Of a DNA stretch of 64,000 nucleotides, positions 55,262 through 64,000 are shown piece after piece. The position numbers and the translations under genes are program-made. This DNA comes from Impatiens glandulifera (lineage: Eukaryota > Streptophyta > Magnoliopsida > Ericales > Balsaminaceae): positions 23,599,125 through 23,663,124 of the forward strand of contig NC_061869.1 in assembly GCF_907164915.1 (NCBI RefSeq), given 5' to 3'. The notes under the pieces are model-generated. The model made no database searches and was not told the origin of the DNA. It was given only the letters and a program-made list of their open reading frames with translations. Positions within the stretch are counted from its first letter, which is position 1, and each line of letters opens with the position of its first letter.

Positions 55262-55857
55262 TTAAGAAATTTCTATTTTGAGATCTTGAGATGAAATGCT
55301 TGTACTGTCAGAATTGTTTTTCAAAATTATTTCATTAAAGGAATCTAATAGTTTCTTGTACTCAATGACCATGTCATTGAGTGCAGAAGTTAGATATTCT
55401 CTCGTAAATTCATTAGAGTTGAAGTCAAATACCTCGATGTCGTCTTCCATGAAATAGCTGATAGTTTCTTCCTCACTTTCACTTGAGGAGCTTTCATAGA
55501 TTTGAGACATCTTTCTCCCAAACCTCCTTGGAAGACGAGCATGACTTGATCTTGGTGAACATGTTCTTGTCCAGCGTCTTGTATAAAATGTCTTTGGCCA
55601 CATTGTCAAGATTGACCTTTCTTTAATCTTCAGTTGTCCACTCGTATTTGGGCTTCTCCGTCATCTCAAGAGCCCCATAATTTATAGTTGTGGCTATACT
55701 GATCTTCATGATTTTCATTGGACCGTCAATAATGACATACCACATGTCATTGTCTTGAGCCGCCAGATGGACTTGCATTCTGATCTTTCAATCATCATAC
55801 TCTTCTTTTGTGACCATTGGGATTTTGTTGAGAATAAACATGATGTTGATGCTTTGA
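55262..55857 (-). pseudogene. Gag N-terminal domain, gag-only element
   Basis: Counterpart of 10638-11192. The MCQ-like start MQVHLAAQDNDMWYVI lies near 55780, after a TGA at a conserved Trp codon. Later IYESSSSESEEETISYF and FDFNSNEFTREYL are open. At least two frameshifts (near 55510 and 55625) break it. Confidence 0.75.
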
Positions 55858-55870
55858 GAATAGAAAGCCT

Positions 55871-55882
55871 GCTCTGATACCA
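55871..55882 (-). other. Primer-binding site, gag-only element
   Basis: Perfect minus-strand TGGTATCAGAGC, complementary to the initiator-Met tRNA 3' end, two bases from the 5' LTR. Confidence 0.95.
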
Positions 55883-55884
55883 CT

Positions 55885-57302
55885 TGTTATGATCGAATAC
55901 AACAACAGAATGGGGGGTTGAATGTTGTTATGCTAAAATTTGACTTTCAATGTAATTTTAATCATGTTAAAGATTAAAATATGTTTTTATTCCCTTGACA
56001 AATTTTTGTAAGCTCTTAAAACAGATAGAAGTGCGGAATCGTTTGCTGGATTGGAAGCTTATGAATGCAAGATAACAAGACGATAAGTAAATGACACAAA
56101 GAGTTTTATGGATGTTCGGAGATAAAACTCCTACGTCACCCAAAGTTTTGTTTTAGAAAAATTTCACTAGAAGGCTTTGGTTTATATAGAGCCTATATAA
56201 ACCCAGTCAGAAACACATGACTTAACATATTCCTGTTCTAACTCTTAGTAATCACTCTCTATTGAACATACAACTTCTGTTCAACTTACAATACTTAATA
56301 TGCTCTCAGATATTACAATATGATATCTCTCATCTTATAGAATATACTTATGAAGTATGAGCTAGAGAGAGTAAGTAGATTGAGTATTCGTAGATTGTTG
56401 AATCGTTTTGAATGCTCAATTGATCTCGTATTCTTGTGTGTATTTATTTCTATGTAACCGCTTTCACCGTTGTGTTTTGAATCTCTTTAAATAAGACGCA
56501 TGGCAATAGTCGAATTTAGCCGGCAATCCATGGATCTTGAATTGATTGCTGAGGATTCAACATTAAATGCTCCCATTTAATGCTTCTGTAATTCAGGGGA
56601 TTAGGTGACCAAGGAAATCGTCGTTGTGCAATAGTAGACTCTATTATTTGAATACATGTCATCTTTCTATTTGTTACCCTTCTTATCAACTTTGATCTGA
56701 TGTGGTAGTCTGATCTTGGATTTGACTTAAGGTTTCGGCAATTAATGCTCGACAATTAATGCTTGAGTAATTCAGGGGTTAGGTAACCAAGGAAGTCGTC
56801 GTTGTGCTATGTTGTTTTTCGTAGCAACGGTCGATTCTGTTTCTTGAATACATGTCGTATTTTCATTGGTTGCACTTCTTGTCATCGTGGTCTGATGTGG
56901 CAGTTAGTTGTTAGCGTGCGCCGCTGATATCGTAGAACAGTTATTGGCGCAACATTGTTGGTTAACGCTTCTTCAGACTACTACTGAAGACAGACGATTG
57001 TTTAGCGCTTCAACTAGTAAGACGTTTGCTCGCTTCTTTCAGCTCTAAGACGTCTGCTCATTTCGAGACATTTACTCTGACGTTTGCCTGCGCTTCCTTA
57101 GTTTTACCTGCGCATTAAACATTTATAGGACTTAGTTTTATTTAATCACATCACCAAAACTATGACGCATCATCAAAACTGTGTCTTAATTAATTATTCT
57201 AAGCTCAATTAAAACATTTCTCTTAATTAATTGATTTCCTTCTAATCTTAATTCCCTCTTATTAATTCTTTAACTTAATCTATTATTTCCCTTTATCTAA
57301 CA
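55885..57302 (-). mobile_element. 5' LTR of gag-only element
   Basis: 1418 bp, closely matching the 3' LTR and 11236-12609. Ends TGTTATGATCG and TATCTAACA on the plus strand. Confidence 0.9.
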
Positions 57303-57369
57303 AATTATTTTCACACAAGTGACAAGAAGACTTTGGAAAGCCCTAAAAGAAATTTTCTTAAGTTAAACT

Positions 57370-58110
57370 ATGTCTCAATTAATGCAATTGAGACGACTTA
57401 AAATCCAAACTTTCAGAAAAAGTAACTCAAGTGTTCAAGAATATCTTCAAAAGATGAAATCGACAACTTATGCCTTGGTTACGGTTGACCATAAGGTTAC
57501 GAATCTTGATCTTGTTTTTTCTATTCTTGGAGGTTTGGGATTAGAATTTGAATCAATCGTTGTTGCGGTCTCCATAAGACGAGAACCCGTAAGCATCAAC
57601 GAACTTACGGGACTTCTTCTTACGCACGAGCAACATCTTCTTTCTTCATGCCCAACAAAAGAACTTATCTCTAACGTTGCATATGAAATAAATCTACAAG
57701 GAAATCTGAATAATCGACACTTTAAGTTCATATTCATCATATTTATTCGGACAAAAAAAATATAGTAACTGGAATTGATTAAAAAGTGGGCATTCTAACG
57801 GTAGTAGATATTATTCAAACAAGATTGTTCCAAATGCAAATTGTAATAGTAGTAATCTTCCTAAATGTATCACTTGCAATAAATTAGGATATACTAGAGT
57901 CAATTGTCGAGCACATATTTTCTATCTGGTCTACAATAAAAATGGGCATCAATTGATGTAATGCTATCAACGTTAGGATGAGAAACAGTCTTCTCCAATA
58001 ATTATCCAATAATTATGATAACTTCTCCTCCTTTTCCTCCTTTTAAGTTAGATTCAGCATGGTATCTCAACTCTGGTGCATCTAATCATATGAACCTATT
58101 TAGAAACAAC
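57370..58110 (+). pseudogene. Copia gag/protease relic (plus strand), copy 2
   Basis: 57370-57765 gives SVQEYLQKMKSTTYAL, ILGGLGLEFESIVV and LLTHEQHLLSS, open somewhat further than copy 1. A knuckle CITCNKLGYTRVNC near 57868 again has Tyr for His. Near 58050 WYLNSGASNHMNLF shows the protease motif with Asn for the catalytic Asp (N-S-G). Confidence 0.8.
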
Positions 58111-58119
58111 TAAAATTGA

Positions 58120-60168
58120 ACTGTATTTACACAAAAAAAAATATTATTAAAGTTGTTAATATATATAATTAAAATATATTCTAGACCATCATTTTGTTTA
58201 ATTCAATATTACAATGAAATATTTAAATAATAATAATTCTTTTAATATAAAATAAAATTGTTCAAATTGAAATTCTTTTCATATAAATATTTGGAAAGAA
58301 TGTATAAAATTATGTTTTAATAAATTATTTAGAAATTTTAGTTAAAGAGTAATGTGAAAATATTTTTAAAATTTAATATATAATTATATAGCATAAAATA
58401 ATTTATACAAATAGAATTATTTATATATATAATTATTTATTAGAAAATAAAATAAATATAAAATATAAGATTTGAAAAAACAAATTAATTAAGAAAAATG
58501 TTAAATTAATAAGTGTAGTTAATAAATATGAAAAAAAGTAAAAAAAAAAATAAATATTTTAATTTTAAATCGAATAATAGGAAGAAAATAAATTAATATA
58601 AAAGAGAACAAATAATTTAACAAATTAATTTATTTTTATAGGAAGACAGGAACACCTAACCTAACCACTTGCACTCACGACACATACCCTTACTCGTCTT
58701 GCACTCACAATACCTACCCTTACTTGAACATTATGCACTAACTACCATTTTTTCATTCCCTTATTAATCTCTCGCACCCACTCCCTTAATCTCTCACACC
58801 CACTTAATTGTCTTTTTACTCTTTATAATAGATCATTCTCTTAATCTCTCCCACATAAACTATCTGTCATTTTAATCTTTATAATAGACCATTTTTTAAT
58901 CCCTCACACTGACATATACCACCACCCTTACATTGAACACCCACATAAACTATCATCATTTTAATCTTTATAATATACCATTTTTTAATCCCTCACAGTG
59001 ACATATACCACCACCCTTACTTTGAACATTATGGACTAACCATCATTCTCTTCATTCCTTTAAGCCCTCACACCCACATGTACCACAATCATTGTTAACT
59101 AACATATAATACACACCAACTGAGACTCGAACTCTAGTCTCATGTTTGAAATATAAACACTTTAAACATTGCACAACTTATGATGGTTAATTTCAATTTA
59201 TTATATATTTGTATATAAACTCATAAATGAGAGATAAATAAACAAATTAATTTATTTTTATTTAAATATATTACGAATTAATTTTTAAATAGGTTGTTAT
59301 ATATATTTAATATATAATTATATAGATTATAAAATAATTAATACAAATAAAATTAATGACTTTATTAAAATAAAATCAGAAAAAGGAGACAAATAATCAA
59401 ATTAATTTATTTATTTTTCTTTAAATATATCATGAATTAATTTTTATATACATTGTTATATATATTTAATATATATATTATATTATATTAATAAATAAAT
59501 TAGATAATATAATATTATATATATATATAAATATAAAACTATTTAATATTAAATTGTTTATTATATTTGGATGGAGCGGAACGCTGGAGTTTTTTTTAGA
59601 GTTCGAAGTGACGTTAAGCATGTTTGAAGGGACATCATTTTCGATGGAAATGCAATCATTCAAACGTATAGGCGAATACCCACTTGCGAAAAACATTGGT
59701 TGATATGTCAAAATTGTGCATCTCTTATGAAAAAGTCACTCAATCTATTGATTTCTAGGCGCTTTAAATTTATATTGTTAGTGTAATTGGATGTTTATAA
59801 TCCGTTAGAGTTTGTTATTTCCTAATTTTGTCTATTTTCCGTTTAAATTAAGACAAATGTTTGTTTTTCCTTAATCTCAAATTTCATTTAATTTGTTTCC
59901 TTTTTTTTTGTTTTATAATTTAGCGACATTACATATGTGGTTTAAAAAAAAACTATTTGATGAAACAATGTATTTTATTATATAATATTATATGATAAGA
60001 GACAAAATAATAGTTATATATATGATTTATATAAAATTAATTAAGAAAAGAATATTTATATATATATATATATATTAATAATAGATAAAAAAAAAATTGT
60101 AGAGTTAAATTAACCATCCTTATTGGCTTCATGTAGTTAGTAAAGAGAATACTTTATTTAATTAATTA

Positions 60169-60200
<32 letters not shown>

Positions 60201-60700
60201 GATTTAATAATTTTATATAAAATAAAATTTTATTATTTTATTTTATAAATTTTAAATTATAAATAAATTTAACACATTAATGTAAGAATGAAAATTTGAA
60301 ATACTGAATTTATAGTAATATTATTAATTTTATAATAATATGAAAATAATATTTTAAATTTTTTAATTTAAAATAATTTAAAGAAGAGATTAAAAGTAAA
60401 TTATAATTAATTACTGTGGTAATTATATTATGTTTAGGAAAATTAATTATAAAAAAAAATAGGATTAAAATATTGTATTTATTTTACTCATATTAATTCC
60501 AAAAAGTGGTTGAAATAATTTAATTGTGATTTTAAACATAAATTATGTATAATTTATGCCTTAAAATAATTAAATAAATACCCAAAAATAAAATAAATGA
60601 ACATAATATTTATTATGTTTCGAAAAATATTTTTGTGTATTAATTTGGTGAAGAAAAACACAAGAAAGGGTTAAAAATCAATTTCAAATAACCATTATAT
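58120..60700. other. AT-rich spacer of block X2
   Basis: No gene supported. It contains repeated TTAATCTCTCNCACCCAC and TTTTAATCTTTATAATAGA words (58740-59000), AT microsatellites (near 59515, 60065 and 60170) and the SINE-like piece at 59105-59185. Confidence 0.6.
59105..59185 (-). repeat. tRNA-like/SINE-like remnant, second copy
   Basis: Copy of 14325-14405, with a box B-like AGTTCGAGTC on the minus strand, which is closer to the consensus GTTCGANNC than the first copy. Confidence 0.35.
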
Positions 60701-61589
60701 TAAAAATAAAAATTCATGATCTAGTGTGGCCAAAACCAAGAAGATTCGCTACAACATGATTCGTGACCATCGGATCAGCGGTGAATTTTTGTTCAGCGCC
60801 CAGAAAGAAGTTACGCATGTCGGTTGTAGCCAAGAACGCACGCGCCCAAATGCACACAAGATCAGCTAACAGGGACGCTAACCCCGTTGACCCAAACGCT
60901 AGAAGGAATGTTAGGCGATGGACGGAACGTAACGAAGCGTTCATTTAAAACAAAACGACGTCATTTTGTTCGTCTCCTTCGCGAATGTCGGAGGCCCGCG
61001 ATCGACGCTGGAGACCTTCTAGTAACCTTATCTCCTTCATCTTCCATCCTTATTCCTCCAGATTTCAACCGCGAGCAGGTCTCTTCCTCGCCATCATTAC
61101 CCCTAAGGTAAGAATTCAAAACCTACATTCTAGCTAGGCCGTCGAAGACAAACCAAACAAAGAAGAAGAAATTTTAGAAGAGAAATTGAAATTGAATTCG
61201 TCTATGAAACCGACTTAGCTCGGGCATAAATAATCCTTATGAGTTCTTCTTCATCCAAGAAAAATCCATAATCATAGTCTGTACAAAGATCTCCAACGAA
61301 GCTCCGACGATTGATTTTTGAAGAAATCATTCCGGTGATCTTAACTTCGATCCCGACTTCTGAAAAGTTTCATTGAAGTCATTGGAGTATTTTCTAATTA
61401 ATAGTAAGATTCCAGACTTTTTATAATTTGAATTGTGATTAAGAATGAAATTTTTTAATTTCAATTGGGTAGAACTTATTCCATGGTATATTTCGTAATG
61501 TGTAGTCGAAATTGATCCTAATATGATTTCTAAACTTTGTTTCGAAAGAGATTTTATCAAATCAAACTTAATCGAAAAAACCAAAATCA

Positions 61590-61850
61590 ATTTGAAAATC
61601 TAGAAATTTTGAATTTCATGTTCTTGAGATTTAAGCTTGATTTTTTTTCCAAATAGTTGTTTACGATGTTTGTAAACATGTTACGATGATTTTCAGATCA
61701 TATTACATCCATCCCGATCAATTTGAAAATCTAGAAATTTTGAATTTCATGTTCTTGAGATTTAAGCTTGATTTTTTTTTCAAATAGTTGTTTACGATGT
61801 TTGTAAACATGTTACGATGATTTTCAGATCATATTACATCCATCCCGATC
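61590..61850. repeat. Tandem duplication of ~133 bp
   Basis: The segment from AATTTGAAAATCTAGAAATT to ACATCCATCCCGATC occurs at about 61588-61720 and 61721-61853. The corresponding X1 sequence (32020-32150) has one unit. Confidence 0.85.
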
Positions 61851-63210
61851 TTGTTTGATTCAATTGAAATTTTTTAAAAATTGATCTTTGTAGAGCTCGA
61901 TTGATCTGGTTTAGGGTTAGGGATCATGACCCCTATGTTTATATGAGGTGTTTACAGCTTATAGATCATGAAAATTATAGATCATGTTTTCATGATCTGT
62001 ATCAAAAGTTAAAAACTTGCAATTCTTCATACCAAATGAAGAACACTCGGACCTCTACGACCGAGTCCTATAGGACCAAGACCGAGAAGTAGGTCTGAGA
62101 ACTCTTGGTCTAGACCGGGCCCAGTCGGTAAAAATGGACCCAAGCCCTAGGACTTCGGTCGTAAGGCCTGATTGGTTCCACTTTTCAAAAATTAAAATTA
62201 TTTTTGTAATTTTGGAACCCTAATTCATTTTCAAATAATCCCGAGAGGTTAGAAAATGATATTTAAATATTTTTGAGATATTTTCCAAATAAATATTTTT
62301 ACTAAGGCCTCGTTTGAAATTTATTTTTAAATTATAATGTTTTCCTGATATTTTCAGGGTATTTATTCAATCTTATATCACCGCGATCGTATTTACGCCC
62401 GTCTAAATAATTTTATAAAATTATTTACGTAATCTAAATTTATCCTTGTTTAGGACTCCCGGACTACTAGTTAAAGGAAATAAATATTATAAATAAATAT
62501 TTTAATAGCCAGACTTTAAAAAAAATGTTTTCGACAGGTACGGGGGACAGAGCGCGAAAGCCCTTTCCTGAGTGTAACCAAAAAACGAACTCCTTATGAA
62601 AACTTTATAAATTACGATAATGCACGTATCATTTACTATTTTTTTAAATCTGATAGAAAAATTAAGTAAGTTAATTTTGTGGAACCGGCCAGATAAACTA
62701 AACAATTGTCAACTTTCATGTGCAGGTACAAAACAAAACCGTATGAACCGGTTGGGGAATCAAAACCGGTTGCTTCTATACTTCAAAGGAATCAGTTCCA
62801 AGTGATCAAGTTAAAGATCAGAGGAACCGGTTTTCACTCTCTCAAGCAGCCGGTTATCCAAGACAAAAAGCTTACATACCAGCCGGATCATAATGCACAA
62901 GACACAAAAACCGGAAGATTCAAACTTCAAGAATGACGTACCATGACGAAAGAAACGTGTCTTGAAAGAATAAAAGAAGATCGAATCCGATCGGAAGCAT
63001 GCGAGGAAAGCAATGATGCTTTATTGATCTGAAATTGACAACCGGAGGTGCATGTTCAACACGTGTCCAAATCTGAAAACCGGCTACGTCATCTTCTGCT
63101 CAGAGCTGCCTGCATGACTGCCAGGTGTTGAGGAAAATGAAGCGTGCAAGCAACCTCTCTGCACCAGGCGTGATAATGATCAACCAATCCAGAGGAGAGA
63201 GAAGAAAGTA

Positions 63211-63238
63211 ACCGTTGGCTACTTTCAGCTATAAAAGG
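63211..63238 (+). promoter_or_regulatory. LTR core promoter: ACCGTTG plus TATAAAAGG
   Basis: ACCGTTG at 63211-63217 and TATAAAAGG at 63230-63238, 19 nt start to start. The opposite strand GCCAACGGTTA differs by one base from the mitosis-specific activator consensus YCYAACGGYYA. Confidence 0.6.
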
Positions 63239-63877
63239 AAGATCAAACGTCCTCATTTAATGCAGTTGTGAGCATCATTAGTTCTGAAAGTTGTAAAGTC
63301 ACGAATTACGAAAAGCATTAAGTTCTAGAGAGATAAATTGTCATATTCCAAAACCGGTGTGTTTAAAACCGGAAGCTTTCTACTGTGTTGTGTTGAGTTG
63401 TTGTATTATACCAAAGTGTGAGTTTGGTGTAACCGGCGAGTAGCGAGGTTGGGCTCGACCGGAGGTATTGTTATAACTATAAAAGTTAGTGGAGATCCTT
63501 CTCATAACCTGAGAAGAAGGGGTGACGTAGAAGGGTTTGCTCCGAACATCCATAAACAAATCCTTGTCTTGTGTTCTTTCCTTTGCTTTTATTACTTAGC
63601 CTAACCTCAAACTAATCATACTCCTAAAACCGGTCACTCATATCCATAAAACCGACTCCTCCTAAAACATCATCTAAAGTCGCATAAGTTGCTTCAACCT
63701 GAAACAGACATTTCCGCCCTTGAACCCGGTTCAAGAGTCTGTGACAGATTGTGTAGTGCTGAGAACGGTTATAGTCTCTAACCGGACTATCACCAAAGTG
63801 TGTGTGTTGTAAGCGGCCACCCTTCTCGAAACCGGAAATCACCCCGGTCCTCCAAGGGCGTCCCCGATCCTAACAAG

Positions 63878-63889
63878 TGGTATCAGAGC
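63878..63889 (+). other. Primer-binding site (initiator-Met tRNA)
   Basis: Perfect TGGTATCAGAGC, two bases after the LTR end at 63875. Confidence 0.95.
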
Positions 63890-63920
63890 GAGGTTCTCAG
63901 CATTCAAGCAACCAAAGAAG

Positions 63921-64000
63921 ATGGGAAGCATGACCCACAGCGACAAGCCGCCAATGCTAAACAGTGAAGCGTTTAGCAGTTGGAAGAAACAGATGTATCT
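63921..64000 (+). CDS. Gag start of the right-edge copia element (partial)
   Basis: ATG at 63921, 32 nt after the primer-binding site, opens a frame to the window edge: SDKPPMLNSEAFSSWKKQM. This matches the N terminus of Gag in the 14.9-kb element (EKPPMLEGDDFANWK), supporting the start choice. No break is visible in the 26 codons present. Confidence 0.85.
   Translation, partial: MGSMTHSDKPPMLNSEAFSSWKKQMY

Larger units (their letters stand above)
52603..57302 (-). mobile_element. Complete gag-only copia-like LTR element (non-autonomous)
   Basis: 4700 bp with TGTTAGGATTG at the left and TATCTAACA at the right, flanked by AATTA target duplications (52598-52602 and 57303-57307). 3' LTR 52603-54022, 5' LTR 55885-57302, internal region only 1862 bp. 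It holds a degenerate gag, the last codons of pol and a short acidic ORF. It must have relied on another element's enzymes. It is related to the 14.9-kb element in gag. Confidence 0.95.
57303..62650. repeat. Duplicated block X2
   Basis: Second copy of 12610-16325 joined directly to 31227-33370, so it represents the state before insertion of the 14.9-kb element (empty site GAAGTTACGCATG at 60805). It is interrupted at 62651 by another LTR element. It lacks the ~290-bp GGACCGAGA repeats of X1 but has its own ~133-bp tandem duplication at 61590-61850. The minus frame 60714-60944 is open but belongs to no family I recognise. Confidence 0.85.
62651..64000 (+). mobile_element. Copia element entering at the right edge
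   Basis: 5' LTR 62651-63875 (1225 bp, TGATAGAAAA ... ATCCTAACA), primer-binding site and gag start. It cuts into block X2 after AAATC (62646-62650), which is also followed by uninterrupted sequence in X1 near 33380, so AAATC is the likely target duplication. The LTR is related in layout and AACCGG content to that of the 14.9-kb element. It runs off the window, so its intactness is unknown. Confidence 0.9.

Noticed and set aside
59478..59711. 77-codon minus-strand frame
   Set aside because: Runs through AT microsatellite and is not preserved in the first copy of the block.
60714..60944. 76-codon minus-strand frame in block X2
   Set aside because: In the X1 copy it is split by the 14.9-kb insertion, and the sequence matches no family I know; kept only as a note in the block annotation.

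Overview
The window is repeat-dense plant (dicot-like) nuclear DNA. The evidence is long AT-rich spacers, nested Ty1/copia LTR retrotransposons primed from plant initiator-Met tRNA, LINE 3' tails, tRNA-derived SINE-like pieces, and an intron-containing relic of a MET1/DNMT1-type cytosine-5 DNA methyltransferase. No intact cellular gene, rRNA, CRISPR array or bacterial-style operon was seen. The accessory ORFs of the largest element recall protein families I remember as abundant in some asterids (e.g. Gesneriaceae), but the taxon is not settled by this sequence.

Layout. 1-253: edge of an LTR. 254-3070: broken minus-strand copia element (copy 0). 3074-8259: minus-strand copia family A, copy 1, whose LTR is split by a 5'-truncated LINE with an 11-bp target duplication. 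8260-9800: a giant near-palindromic foldback array (FB1). 9801-12609: truncated gag-only LTR element. 12610-16325: plus-strand copia gag/protease relic and AT-rich DNA with microsatellites. 16326-31226: a complete but dead 14.9-kb copia element (5-bp target duplication GAAGT) carrying three paralogous accessory ORFs between pol and the 3' LTR, and itself invaded by a truncated LTR full of TTAGAC/GTCTAA hairpins. 31227-33480: continuation of the interrupted block. 35427-36499: MET1-like gene fragment. 36695-38335: repeat Y1. 38712-42820: copia family A copy 2. 43735-44450: minisatellite. 46370-46785: LINE tail. 46785-48985: copia family A copy 3. 48986-50925: foldback array FB2. 50926-52440: Y2. 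52603-57302: full-length gag-only LTR element with AATTA target duplications. 57303-62650: second copy of the 12610-16325 plus 31232-33370 block, without the 14.9-kb element. 62651-64000: 5' LTR, primer-binding site and gag start of a plus-strand copia element that runs off the window.

History. Much of the window reads as two diverged copies of one compound block (copia A - foldback - Y - gag-only element - AT-rich block). The second copy preserves the empty sites or undeleted parents of events seen in the first: the 14.9-kb insertion at 16326, a 3.74-kb deletion sealed at the heptamer ACGTGTT (9794), and local tandem expansions. The retroelements interact mainly by nesting. Their coding frames carry catalytic losses, several of them G-to-A changes as expected from decay of methylated cytosines. 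Four different LTRs share an ACCGTT motif 17-19 nt upstream of the TATA box, a possible common MYB-type promoter module.
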